Shown here: one piece after another, positions 44,983 to 54,118 of the stretch
Numbering within the stretch: position 1 is the stretch's first letter
Layout of the letters: each line of letters begins with the position of its first letter
NCBI GenBank assembly: GCA_023421955.1
Contig: JAEZSE010000004.1
Location: 66,903-130,902, forward strand
DNA length: 64,000 nt
Origin: Bacillota bacterium
GTDB taxonomy: Bacteria > Bacillota > Clostridia > Christensenellales > UMGS416
Reading direction: 5' to 3'
Notes under the pieces: model-generated
What the model was told of the DNA's origin: nothing
Databases searched by the model: none
Seen by the model: only the letters and a program-made list of their open reading frames with translations
Program-made: the position numbers and the translations under genes

Positions 44983-46770
44983 TTATGCCAAGTACTCAAG
45001 CCGACCATCCTCATGGCGCAAGAACCTGGAGAAGAATTCATCATATATCATGAACGCAAGTTCAGGGGAATAGGTATGCGGCCAGTTTTTTACACCGGTA
45101 AAACGCACAAAAGGAACAGACTCCGCATCCCTGATTATTGTGTGCATATAGATTCCGGTGGAATAGCTCTTTCTGATGCTGCTGTTCATACCGTTTGCTT
45201 CACAAATCATTTCAAGCGTCCAATTGTTCGCGTTATCTCCCTCCAGGCTACAACCGAGGCCATCAAACTCGCCCATGGTATACCATACATTTCTTTTTAT
45301 TCCGTCCACGGGCGGCTCTGTCTTGCTTGAGCGGCACTCCATTGCTCCTACTGGTGCAAAGCCAGCGAACTTCTCAGGCATTTTACGCATCAGGCGCTGA
45401 GTCATCATGGATCCATTGGAATGGCCAGTCACATATACTCTCTCTGGGTCAACAGGATATTTTTCAAGAGTGATCTCCAGTAGTTGCCGGAAAAAATCAA
45501 CATCATCCGGTCCGTTGTCATCAATCGCCAGACCTCGGAATCCACCTGAATTCCAATGAGGAGTTGCAATTCCTGTTCTCGCAGGAGAACCGGGGTTTGG
45601 GTCTGGCGGCGTGGAGTATGGATATGCCGTCGGATAGACGACAAAAGCATTTCTTTCCTCTCCAACCCGATGCCATCCACTGTTTTGTGCAAAGAACTCT
45701 CCTGAGCAAGAGAATCCATGAATTGCAATAACCAGCGGATACTTATCCTGTAAGCCCCTTTGATATGCACTTGGTTCAAAGGTGTACCAATAGCGCTTCA
45801 ACCCATTAATGATTTTATCCGTTCGGATCAGGTGGAGATCACGTTCGGCAAGCATCGTCCTTCTGATATAGTGATTTGCTTCTCCTGCCCATCTTTGATA
45901 ACCTGACATGAATCCAATCATCTTTTCTATGATGATATCAGCGCCGAGTTGCTCTGCACTTTCATCATTGGAAAGCCAAACCTCACTGCAGGCTTCATCA
46001 TTGATGTAGCTCGTGCCTGGTCTGGCCTTTTCACGAAACACTCTGGCAAATCCATTATAAAGATATTCCTGCTTAACACGGCATGCGCTCTTGAAGAAAG
46101 ATACCACATTGCTTTTTTCACCAATAATGTAAGTGGGAAGAGCCACATCTGCTCTTCTTAAGCTTGCATCACAATCTGAAGGACCATTGCCTATCTGTGC
46201 AATCAGTGCCGGATCAAGTTCAGTATCTCCCCAGGCACTCCATGCAGCAAGGTAAGAAATATATAAAATAGAAAAAATGGATGCGATTTTAGCTCCATCT
46301 CCGAAGCCCATACAGTATACACTGGGTGCATTGCATGGAAAATACTCCATTGACCTCATTTCTGCAAGCACTTTTACTGCTACATCAATCTCAAACCCAG
46401 GATCTTCTAGCTTCCAACCACGTGGTGCACTAATAAAATACCCAGTCATGGCATGGCGTTCCAAACTCTCCTGCCATGAATACTTATGGAAAAATTCCGC
46501 TGGATCTTCTTTTCCCGGAATCATAACCAGAACCATATTCCCAGAAGTTTTCATTGTCGTGGGAATATAAAACGCATATGGACGCTCTTCTGAAGACTCG
46601 TCTTTGATCACGTCTTGAAATAATCCCAGATGCGTGTTTCTGTATGGGTTTTCGGGATCTGCAGCTGGTTGAGTAATCCTGTGAGGCACTCTGTCTACAA
46701 CAGCAGGGCTCCCCTTTACAACTCTGGAGCGGTTAACAAGCGGATCCAGTTGTTTGTGATTCAGATTCAT
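44983..46770 (-). CDS. Double-domain esterase-like protein (PHB depolymerase/feruloyl esterase type)
   Basis: A 595-residue protein without signal peptide. The C-terminal half (about 320-595) is a CE1/LpqC-type alpha/beta hydrolase: A-I-H-G-F-S-C-S-G supplies the oxyanion loop, G-H-S449-N-G-S is the nucleophile elbow, and a His near W-P-H-T-Y probably completes the triad. The N-terminal half (about 60-300) looks like a second hydrolase fold, with V-L-V-M-I-P-G and an elbow-like G-F-G-D-G near residue 156 that lacks the serine. Such enzymes remove ester groups from plant polysaccharides or polyhydroxyalkanoates. It is the last gene of the sugar operon, so cytoplasmic de-esterification of imported oligosaccharides is the likely role. 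Confidence 0.78.
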   Translation of the reverse strand: MNLNHKQLDPLVNRSRVVKGSPAVVDRVPHRITQPAADPENPYRNTHLGLFQDVIKDESSEERPYAFYIPTTMKTSGNMVLVMIPGKEDPAEFFHKYSWQESLERHAMTGYFISAPRGWKLEDPGFEIDVAVKVLAEMRSMEYFPCNAPSVYCMGFGDGAKIASIFSILYISYLAAWSAWGDTELDPALIAQIGNGPSDCDASLRRADVALPTYIIGEKSNVVSFFKSACRVKQEYLYNGFARVFREKARPGTSYINDEACSEVWLSNDESAEQLGADIIIEKMIGFMSGYQRWAGEANHYIRRTMLAERDLHLIRTDKIINGLKRYWYTFEPSAYQRGLQDKYPLVIAIHGFSCSGEFFAQNSGWHRVGEERNAFVVYPTAYPYSTPPDPNPGSPARTGIATPHWNSGGFRGLAIDDNGPDDVDFFRQLLEITLEKYPVDPERVYVTGHSNGSMMTQRLMRKMPEKFAGFAPVGAMECRSSKTEPPVDGIKRNVWYTMGEFDGLGCSLEGDNANNWTLEMICEANGMNSSIRKSYSTGIYMHTIIRDAESVPFVRFTGVKNWPHTYSPELAFMIYDEFFSRFLRHEDGRLEYLA

Positions 46771-46808
46771 AGTTTGTTTCCTTTCTCAACACTGTGTTGC
46801 TTGTTTGA

Positions 46809-48110
46809 TCATTTCACGATGTGACATGCCCTCTTCAGAACATCAAGAAGCTCTGTCAGATAATCCGCAATTTCCTGCAAATCCACATTCTCAGCCTTCC
46901 GATAAGCTTCTATCTTGGCAGTGGGTGGATATGCCATAGGTACAAGTTCACCGGCCTCTAGCAGGTTAGCCGCATATTCACATGCTTCCAGAAGATCTTC
47001 TTTGTCATGTTCGTGATTTCTATGCTGACTCTGCCGGATTGATAACAAAGTTCTCTCTGCAAGAATAAGTGCCCGCTGCACAAAGTCTTCCTGGTTCACG
47101 TCTGACCGAAGTGCTGTCTCTCCACGATTTCGATAGAACCCATAAATGGCTGAAACAATCGAAGGGTCTCTGACCGTACCATTTGGGTAAACAACCCCAT
47201 GAACACGAGACCACATGTCATTCCCTATCATTAACTCAAATAGATACCATCCGATTTGATACTCATTATGCAATGAAATGGACATGTCATAAGGATTTGC
47301 ACGGCAAAGGCAGCACATTTCATTGTTCAATACAGGCTTACCATATTTTTTGCCAAGGGCAATGGCCATGTCCAGCATCTCACGGACCCGTTTCCTGGTA
47401 GCAAAGTAATCATGGAACACAATGACATCCACAAGATCAGCAGTCCTGCTATGTTCAGTCTCATAAATAAAGATATTGCCAACACCAATATCGTGCTCAG
47501 GATCCTTTGCTTTCACATATCTACAGAAATGCCTGACAATTTCCCATGTTTTTTCCTGTCGCTCACGCAACAAATCCATGTTTGGACGACCCTGATAGTC
47601 TTGAACATAAGAAGGCTCATCGTCATACCAGGTCACAAAATTATCCGTGTATCCAGGTTCATTGGCAATATCCCAGAAGAGAAGCCCCTCTTCATGCCCA
47701 ATAGCCTGATACAGAGCGTCGAAGTATTCTTCGCCAATGTGCCAGCAGGATGGATCCTCTATTGTTTTCGAGAGCGGCCGCAAACCCGGCTCACTCATCA
47801 TACCCATCCAAGGGCCTTCTTCAGGGTGAAAACGAAATCCAAGAAAGATAATTGGGTTCGTCGAAACACCATGTTTCCAGGCTGTCCTCACAAAATCTTT
47901 CACATTCGCAAGAAATTGCTCTGGGTTTTGCCGATAGCTGTCATATGTCAGGAAAATTCTGGCACTATTCAAGTGCAGCCTCTCTGCATACCCCATATCC
48001 CGATCTACAATCTCATGACTGTAATGGCTCCAAAACCGCCTGTCATGAGAGCAGTCAGGTTGTGTATAGTTGAATCCACGAATAGCGCTGTAATCTACGA
48101 TCTTTTTCAC
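46809..48110 (-). CDS. Clan GH-A glycoside hydrolase (cellulase-like), paralogue A
   Basis: A 433-residue TIM-barrel glycosidase without signal peptide, so likely cytoplasmic. The GTG start at 48110 has a weak, distant GGAAGG. Retaining GH-A catalytic residues are visible: acid/base E151 in D-I-A-N-E-P-G and nucleophile E264 in V-L-N-N-E-M, on strands 4 and 7. Strong similarity to the gene at 51765 includes V-D-V-I-x-F-H-D-Y, N-N-E-M, R-A-N-P-Y and G-F-Y-R-N-R. Its substrate is probably an oligosaccharide brought in by the neighbouring transporter. It sits between the permease genes and the esterase. Confidence 0.78.
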   Translation of the reverse strand: MKKIVDYSAIRGFNYTQPDCSHDRRFWSHYSHEIVDRDMGYAERLHLNSARIFLTYDSYRQNPEQFLANVKDFVRTAWKHGVSTNPIIFLGFRFHPEEGPWMGMMSEPGLRPLSKTIEDPSCWHIGEEYFDALYQAIGHEEGLLFWDIANEPGYTDNFVTWYDDEPSYVQDYQGRPNMDLLRERQEKTWEIVRHFCRYVKAKDPEHDIGVGNIFIYETEHSRTADLVDVIVFHDYFATRKRVREMLDMAIALGKKYGKPVLNNEMCCLCRANPYDMSISLHNEYQIGWYLFELMIGNDMWSRVHGVVYPNGTVRDPSIVSAIYGFYRNRGETALRSDVNQEDFVQRALILAERTLLSIRQSQHRNHEHDKEDLLEACEYAANLLEAGELVPMAYPPTAKIEAYRKAENVDLQEIADYLTELLDVLKRACHIVK

Positions 48111-48157
48111 GTTGTGTCCCGCCTTCCATCATATAATTAAGTGCGAATAACCTGATT

Positions 48158-49048
48158 TTATCCCTTAACGCCGCCTAGCGTAATGCCCTTTACGAAATTG
48201 TTTTGAACAAATGGGTAAATGATCAAGACAGGAAGCACCCCCGCAATTGCCATCGACATTCGAACAGAGACAGTAGGAAGATCTGCCAACATCGACGCAG
48301 CATTCGCGTCGCTGCTTTGAGTTAGAAATTGAATATTCGTAACAATTCTATTCAATAGGTTCTGAATAGAATATAGATCTGTTCGCATACTGAGGTATAC
48401 GTAACCGTTATTCCAGTCATTCCAGTAAGCGATACCGACAAATAAACCGATTGTTGCGATGATTGGTTTCGCAAGGGGAACGACGATATAGAGGAATGTT
48501 TTTATCTCAGATGAACCTTCTATGTAGGCTGATTCAAGTATCTCCTCCGGAATGCTTGTGACAAAGTATGATTTCATAAGCAGCACGTTGAATGCATTCA
48601 TAAGCAATGCCGGTATCAGCAACGCGAAAAACGTATCTTTGATCTGAAAGACGTTGACATAGTTGATATACGTTGGTACCAGTCCGCCATTGAACAACAT
48701 CGTAAAAAATACGATAAAGGTCATAATCCCTCTGCCTGGGAGAGCTCTTTTTGATAGTGCGTAGGCTAACATTGTGGTCATAATCAGTGATACTGTTGTT
48801 CCAATCGCTGTTAGTTTAATTGATACCCAATATGCGTTTACTACCTGAGTATTCTTCTTGAAAATATAGTCATATGCTGCCCAACTGAATTTTTCTGGGA
48901 AGAATCTATAGCCATTACGAACAAGGGTGTTATTGTCCGTTACAGATGACATAATGACAAGAAATAACGGTGCTATGGCCAAAACGGTTAGTATTATCAG
49001 AATAATATTCCCAATCAGTTGAAACGCCTTTTCTTCACGAGTTATCAT
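48158..49048 (-). CDS. Carbohydrate ABC transporter permease (LplC/MalG type)
   Basis: A 296-residue inner-membrane permease with six helices. ATG 49048 follows GGAGG; the longer frame overlaps the upstream permease gene and is rejected. The E-A-A-like loop E-S-A-Y-I-E-G-S-S-E (consensus E-A-A-x-x-x-G) near the middle contacts the ATPase, and the C-terminus F-V-K-G-I-T-L-G-G-V-K-G is diagnostic of the LplC/YtcP group. It pairs with the permease at 49062. No ATPase gene is in the operon, so a shared MsmX-type ATPase elsewhere is expected. Confidence 0.93.
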   Translation of the reverse strand: MITREEKAFQLIGNIILIILTVLAIAPLFLVIMSSVTDNNTLVRNGYRFFPEKFSWAAYDYIFKKNTQVVNAYWVSIKLTAIGTTVSLIMTTMLAYALSKRALPGRGIMTFIVFFTMLFNGGLVPTYINYVNVFQIKDTFFALLIPALLMNAFNVLLMKSYFVTSIPEEILESAYIEGSSEIKTFLYIVVPLAKPIIATIGLFVGIAYWNDWNNGYVYLSMRTDLYSIQNLLNRIVTNIQFLTQSSDANAASMLADLPTVSVRMSMAIAGVLPVLIIYPFVQNNFVKGITLGGVKG

Positions 49049-49061
49049 ACCAACCTCCACA

Positions 49062-49985
49062 TTAAAACAAAGCACTTTCTGAATCAATTTTGCGTACTGC
49101 CAGATTCGCAGACATAACCAATACGAATCCAACAAAGGACTGGTAAACGCCGGCAGCAGTTGCCATCGGCATATCGTTTCTTTCCAGCAGGCCTCGATAA
49201 ACATAGGTATCAATTGTCTGAGTGACGCCTAAAAGAATTCCACTTCGTTGCGGTACTTGATAAAACAAACCAAAATCAGAGTAGAAAATCCGACCAATTG
49301 CCAACAATATAATCATTATGATGGTTGGTTTTAACAAAGGAAGAGTGATTCGCGTAATCTGCTGCCATTTTGTAGCACCATCGATTACCGCAGCTTCAAA
49401 GATCCCGCGATCAATGCTCAGAATCGTTGCAAGATAAATGATACAGCTGTATCCGATGCTTCTCCATGTTTGAACCAAAACAAGAATAAACGGCCAATAT
49501 TTAGGTTCGTTGTACCAGGATACAGCACCTGCACCAAATATTGGAAGAATTGTTGCATTCAAGAATCCATGCTCTGCGGATAAAAAAGCATACACAAGAT
49601 AGCTGATAATTACAGTAGAAAGAAAATGCGGAAGCAAAATCGAAGATTGGTATACCTTTTTTAGCTTGGTTCTCAATTCAGACAGTATGATCGCAATGGT
49701 TACAGCACACAATACATTCAATACTATAAATACCAAGTTGTAGCCAATCGTGTTTCTGGTAATAATCCATGCATCCTGGGTCGTAAACAAATACTTGAAA
49801 TTGTTCAGTCCGATCCAGTCTGAGCCCCAAATGCCTTTTCTTGTTGAGTATTTCTTAAACGCAAGTATGAGACCAGGCAATGGCATATAGTTATTTATGA
49901 AAAGATAAACTAAACCCGGAAGAGCCATGAAATAAATTGGAATATATCGTCTGACCCTTTTCAGTAGCACATTTGAACTCTTCAT
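49062..49985 (-). CDS. Carbohydrate ABC transporter permease (LplB/UgpA type)
   Basis: A 307-residue six-helix permease. N-terminal Y-I-P-I-Y-F-M-A-L-P-G-L-V-Y-L-F-I-N-N-Y-M-P-L and the following F-K-K-Y-S-T-R-K-G-I-W-G-S are typical of the LplB/YtcP-partner group used for complex oligosaccharides. The coupling loop F-E-A-A-V-I-D-G-A-T-K matches E-A-A-x-x-x-G. The partner permease starts 14 bases downstream. A large hairpin at 50008-50044 separates it from the more highly expressed binding-protein gene. Confidence 0.93.
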   Translation of the reverse strand: MKSSNVLLKRVRRYIPIYFMALPGLVYLFINNYMPLPGLILAFKKYSTRKGIWGSDWIGLNNFKYLFTTQDAWIITRNTIGYNLVFIVLNVLCAVTIAIILSELRTKLKKVYQSSILLPHFLSTVIISYLVYAFLSAEHGFLNATILPIFGAGAVSWYNEPKYWPFILVLVQTWRSIGYSCIIYLATILSIDRGIFEAAVIDGATKWQQITRITLPLLKPTIIMIILLAIGRIFYSDFGLFYQVPQRSGILLGVTQTIDTYVYRGLLERNDMPMATAAGVYQSFVGFVLVMSANLAVRKIDSESALF

Positions 49986-50007
49986 TCAATCACCGCTTTC
50001 ACTATTT

Positions 50008-50044
50008 ACGCTGTGAGATGAAAGATTCTTTCATCTCACAGCGT
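50008..50044 (-). repeat. Perfect inverted repeat between binding-protein and permease genes
   Basis: An 18-base arm (50008-50025) and its exact complement (50027-50044) are separated by one base. In RNA this would form a stem of about 16 bp. In such operons hairpins here protect the upstream mRNA or partly terminate, so more binding protein than permease is made. Confidence 0.85.
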
Positions 50045-50059
50045 GTACAATGCCGTCGA

Positions 50060-51640
50060 CTATTTGATGTTGTTTTTTGCAGCCCAGGCGTCGAGCGCAG
50101 ACTTCTTAGCCTCGATATATTTATCTAGGCCAGCGTCCTTCAACCTCTTCTGCAACTCTGGAATTCCTACAGCAGGATCAACCTGACCGAACAGAAGACC
50201 ATTTGCATATTCCAACCAAACATTTGTAAGAGCAGTGTATTCTGCACTTACCCTTGAAGAATCAAAACTAAACCCGATTGCCTTGGACTTCGCACTGGTG
50301 TTGTTAAATTTTATTGTCTGTTCCCAAAGATCAATTGGGCTACCCTTACGAACCAGAGTGGTATACTCACAAGGCAGAGCCCACGCCGGAAGGAGATTGT
50401 AGTACTCAGAAGTCTCTTTTGTAACGCCATCAGGGAAGTCGACATGGCCGTCTTTGGTAACGACGTAATCCTTATCTTTTTCTCCCCAAAGGACTAAGTT
50501 CGTCAAAACAGGATTGGAGTAGAAGCTGTTTAGCACAACCATGGATGCCTCAGGAGCATCTGTGTTTGAATTGATTGACCAAGCAGCCGTGGTGGCTTGC
50601 TCTGCACGAACGAAATCGGGTCCTAACTGAAATGCGATAGAATCGATACCACCGCGCTCAACCTCTTTCTGTTGAACGATACCGGGCTTTCCACCTGTTG
50701 TATCAGCCATCAGAGTACCCGCTATGATTTGAGCACCGCCACTTTGCGTCTCTGTTGCGGCATCTTTGGAAATAAAGCCAGCCTTGTTCCAACTGTACAT
50801 CAGTTCGCAATACTTTTTGAACATATCGCTTGTAAACAGATCTGAGACTTCCAAGCTGTTTACAGGATCCAAAAGAACACCAAAATTATCTCCACCGATA
50901 GGGTCATAAACAAACTTCTGATTCAAATATTGATATCCCCACGGGAAAATAACGTTAACATTCGGGTATGCATTATGAAGCTTTCCGAATAGTTCCGTCA
51001 TTTCCTCAGTTGTAGATGGGTTGCATGCTTCCGTATCGATTTTGGAGAAATCGTAATTGATACCATCGAGGTACTTTCTGTCAAATACGATGCACCACAT
51101 TCCGACTGCCAGGTCTCTCATGCAGGGAATACCATATAGGGCGTTGTCAACTTGACATCCGACTAGGAAAGATGGATCTACCAATTTGAGAATATCTTGT
51201 CCATATTTCCGAATCAAGTCGTCTTTGTTCATGTCATAAAGGCTCTCATTTGCTACCGTATTGGAGAAACCTAACATGCCTGAACAAAAAACATCCATCT
51301 GCTCACCGGATGACAACATCATATTAATCGATTGCTTGTAGTCTGCAAAACCAATATATTGTATGCCAAGATCAATATTGAAATTTTCCTTGACATAATC
51401 TTTGATCTTGCCGTTAACGCGATCTACTCCTTTCTGAGCAATCGTTCCAGCATAAAAACCTATAACAACTTTCTTTCCGCCAAATTCAGTATTTGTAACT
51501 GGTAATTCTGTGTTTGTACTGGCCGGAGGAGCCGTTGCGACTGAAGTTCCACTTGGTGTGGCGTTCACTGGTCCGCTGCATCCGGCAACAACCGAAATCA
51601 TTACAGCAAGACAGAGCACGATTGACAGTCCCTTTTTCAT
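50060..51640 (-). CDS. Extracellular sugar-binding lipoprotein of an ABC importer
   Basis: A 526-residue solute-binding lipoprotein, the large size typical of LplA/YtcQ-type proteins. The signal peptide ends in lipobox V-V-A-G-C21. A Thr/Ser/Pro spacer (to about residue 45) leads into the type I binding fold. It captures oligosaccharides outside the cell and delivers them to the permeases encoded downstream. AAGGAGAGG lies upstream of the ATG. Only sequence length, lipobox and operon position support the substrate class; the exact sugar is unknown. Confidence 0.9.
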   Translation of the reverse strand: MKKGLSIVLCLAVMISVVAGCSGPVNATPSGTSVATAPPASTNTELPVTNTEFGGKKVVIGFYAGTIAQKGVDRVNGKIKDYVKENFNIDLGIQYIGFADYKQSINMMLSSGEQMDVFCSGMLGFSNTVANESLYDMNKDDLIRKYGQDILKLVDPSFLVGCQVDNALYGIPCMRDLAVGMWCIVFDRKYLDGINYDFSKIDTEACNPSTTEEMTELFGKLHNAYPNVNVIFPWGYQYLNQKFVYDPIGGDNFGVLLDPVNSLEVSDLFTSDMFKKYCELMYSWNKAGFISKDAATETQSGGAQIIAGTLMADTTGGKPGIVQQKEVERGGIDSIAFQLGPDFVRAEQATTAAWSINSNTDAPEASMVVLNSFYSNPVLTNLVLWGEKDKDYVVTKDGHVDFPDGVTKETSEYYNLLPAWALPCEYTTLVRKGSPIDLWEQTIKFNNTSAKSKAIGFSFDSSRVSAEYTALTNVWLEYANGLLFGQVDPAVGIPELQKRLKDAGLDKYIEAKKSALDAWAAKNNIK

Positions 51641-51764
51641 CTTGTTCCTCTCCTTTTCACTTATTGGCAGGTTATTAATTGCATTGTAATGGACTTATCA
51701 AGAAAACAAAATGCATTGGTATTAGATCTTATTTCAAAAATCTTACAATGCTAATTTTACCAAT

Positions 51765-52955
51765 TCACTCCAACAAGCAATAATACTCTTGGAGTTTTTT
51801 TGCCAAGTCATAGGCAAATCGTTTAATTGCATTTCTATGACTTTCAATCTCCGGTTGACTTCTAAAGAAATGCAATTTGGCAGAAAGAAGATCATCCATT
51901 GGGACAATTTCACAACTTTCTAGTATGTTAATGCAGTTTTCCGCAGCCTCAAGTATTTCCTCAGTAGGCGCTTCATATTTTGTGAACAGGCTCTGCTTAT
52001 CAACAGACAAAGCCTTTTTCACCCGCTTGACAGCATCAGATGCATATTCCTCTCTGTTGCCTTGGGGCAGAATCCGTGTCTCGCTTCTATTTCGATAAAA
52101 GCCAAACATTGCTGCTACAATACTTGGATCCCGGATTGTGCCATCAGGATAAACGATTCCGTGAAGGGGGCCCCAGAATCCCTCAATAACAAGATTGAAA
52201 ATATAGTATCCAAAATGATATTGATCGCAAAACTGCAACTCCACCTCATAGGGATTCGCTCTTCCAATGCAACCCATCTCATTGTTGATGACCGGTTTCC
52301 CTCCCGTTTTCTCGGAACATCTCCGAGCAAATTCATATACTTCTCCGACAGCTTTTCTAGTTGTAAGGTAATCATGAAAAGCAATCACATCAACAAGGTC
52401 AAGTGTGGATTCAAGATGTTCCTTTAACTCATGCCCAACGGTGATCGGAGTATCATTATCCAGTTGACGAACCAATTCACATTGTTTTCGCAAGTCATGT
52501 TCAATTTTCTTGTATCTGGTCTCATACTCACCTTTGGGTGCATTTCTCAAGTAATCATTGCAGAATGGCTCATTATATACATCCCACATGATCAGGTTAG
52601 GTTCGGGTTTCAATAGTTGGATGAACGTTTCAATATATTCACGTTTGGATTCCCATTGGGCAGCTGAAAGCATTTCATATTCTCTGATTCCATTGCCACT
52701 CGAAAAGACTGGCATAACCGAAATGCCATGCTTTGCACACAAGCGAACATAATTCAGAATCATCTTTTCAGTTTTCTCGGGCTCCTTATGCCACCGTTCT
52801 TCTCGTATTGACATTCGAACAGAGTTAATCTGCAACCTATTTGCGTATGACAATTCTTTATCTAGCTGCTCCTCAGTCTTTTCTGGCATCGGCCCGTGAT
52901 GCACTCCACGGATTTCGCTGTAGTCAGATTTGATTCTGTCTTTCCAAGTTTTCAT
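51765..52955 (-). CDS. Clan GH-A glycoside hydrolase (cellulase-like), paralogue B
   Basis: A 396-residue TIM-barrel enzyme without signal peptide. ATG 52955 is preferred to the ATG at 52961 because AAGG lies nine bases from it and only three from the other. Acid/base E129 is in D-V-Y-N-E-P and nucleophile E226 in V-I-N-N-E-M. It shares the motifs V-D-V-I-A-F-H-D-Y, R-A-N-P-Y, G-I-V-Y-P-D-G-T-I-R-D-P-S-I-V and G-F-Y-R-N-R with the gene at 46809. It is the first gene of the sugar operon, 125 bases before the binding-protein gene. Having two diverged copies at opposite ends of the operon suggests different linkages or chain positions. Confidence 0.78.
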   Translation of the reverse strand: MKTWKDRIKSDYSEIRGVHHGPMPEKTEEQLDKELSYANRLQINSVRMSIREERWHKEPEKTEKMILNYVRLCAKHGISVMPVFSSGNGIREYEMLSAAQWESKREYIETFIQLLKPEPNLIMWDVYNEPFCNDYLRNAPKGEYETRYKKIEHDLRKQCELVRQLDNDTPITVGHELKEHLESTLDLVDVIAFHDYLTTRKAVGEVYEFARRCSEKTGGKPVINNEMGCIGRANPYEVELQFCDQYHFGYYIFNLVIEGFWGPLHGIVYPDGTIRDPSIVAAMFGFYRNRSETRILPQGNREEYASDAVKRVKKALSVDKQSLFTKYEAPTEEILEAAENCINILESCEIVPMDDLLSAKLHFFRSQPEIESHRNAIKRFAYDLAKKLQEYYCLLE

Positions 52956-53159
52956 AAGCATTCACCTTCTATATTATTTTAGATTGACATTTTGGGCTTT
53001 GTAACTGATTTCTAGTATATCGCTCTATTGCAGTCTACTTCTATGCACTCGCTTTAGTTATTATGTCAATATTCTTATTTACTGCATACTCTACCAATTA
53101 GTCTATTGGCATAGTCTAGTTATACAGAAATGAGGTATGATAAGCGGTAAACAGCGGCA

Positions 53160-53363
53160 GGCCGACAGGCTTATATGTTCATGTCCCTCACGGAGCTTCA
53201 AGATGTGAAGCAAGATCGGATGATCCGCCTTGAAAGCACGGTTGACAAGTTAAGGGAGCGTTTCGGGCATTTCAGTATGCAACGTGTTCTGCTGAAGAAT
53301 AAGCCGTTGACTGATTTGGATCCGAAGAATGAACATGTGATTTTTCCTGTGGCGTATAAGTAA
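53160..53363 (+). pseudogene. C-terminal remnant of a Y-family DNA polymerase (UmuC/UvrX-like)
   Basis: A reading frame ending at 53363 encodes S-L-T-E-L-Q-D, R-M-I-R-L-E-S-T-V-D-K-L-R-E-R-F-G-H-F-S-M-Q-R and D-P-K-N-E-H-V-I-F-P-V. That is the usual C-terminal signature of Y-family repair polymerases of the UmuC/UvrX group (little-finger end and the R-F-G-H-x-S-x-Q-R tail). The catalytic palm and fingers are absent and no ribosome site is seen, so only about 60 codons of a deleted gene remain. Confidence 0.6.
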
Positions 53364-53564
53364 CATATTGTTATACACATGTCAAATTCAAAGGGCAAGC
53401 AGCTATTTCATGCACCAGATCTAGATTATTGGTATGTTTCTTTCTGGTCAAAATGGCCATCAATCCAGCCACTTCCTCCTGGGGAAAATCTCAAATGAAA
53501 ATTTCACGCAAAGCCCTCCCCCTGCATAGTATGCTACAAAGTATTAACTATTTGGTATCGTGAG

Positions 53565-54068
53565 ATGAAAAGATCACAAAAAATAACATATTCAGGTCTT
53601 TGCATATTGTTAAGTGTTTTACTACAACTGGCTCCAATCTATTTCCCAACAATCGGTATGCTGTTAAGCCCCCTTAGTTCTTTACCTATAATACTGATAT
53701 CAATCAGATCACCACTATTTGGATTCGGGGCCTGGATGGGCACATCAATTCTACTATTTTGCATTAACCCTCAAGAGGCTGCAATATTCCTATGTGCCAC
53801 TGGCTTATTTGGTCTTTCTTTCGGGTCATCATACAACTTTAGTAAAGTACTTAAGGTAATCATACCTTCATGTGCATTGTTCCTAGGCTTGATTACTCTA
53901 TTATTCCTCCTCAACGTACCTGCATTGGGGCCTTTAAGCAATATGATTCCCTATATTCTTGTCCCATCTATCGTTGCTTTCTGTATCATCTATAATTTTG
54001 TCTGGGTTTTATTTATAAGATTTATACAGAAGAAGTTCCTAACGAGATTTGAATGTTGGCAGTCATAG
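53565..54068 (+). CDS. Small polytopic membrane protein, possibly ECF-type substrate component
   Basis: A 167-residue hydrophobic protein with about five membrane helices (near residues 10-30, 33-52, 55-75, 80-98 and 100-130, the last region continuing to 155) and a basic C-terminal tail (I-R-F-I-Q-K-K-F). Size, the N-terminal K-I-T-Y-S-G-L and helix number resemble S components of ECF vitamin transporters, but no diagnostic motif was seen, so this is weak. There is no clear ribosome site. The gene is 50 bases upstream of the sugar-dehydrogenase-like gene and may be cotranscribed. Confidence 0.5.
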   Translation: MKRSQKITYSGLCILLSVLLQLAPIYFPTIGMLLSPLSSLPIILISIRSPLFGFGAWMGTSILLFCINPQEAAIFLCATGLFGLSFGSSYNFSKVLKVIIPSCALFLGLITLLFLLNVPALGPLSNMIPYILVPSIVAFCIIYNFVWVLFIRFIQKKFLTRFECWQS

Positions 54069-54118
54069 CACAAAAAGGGATCATAGTATATATTACTTTA
54101 TGATAAGAGGGTGATCAG

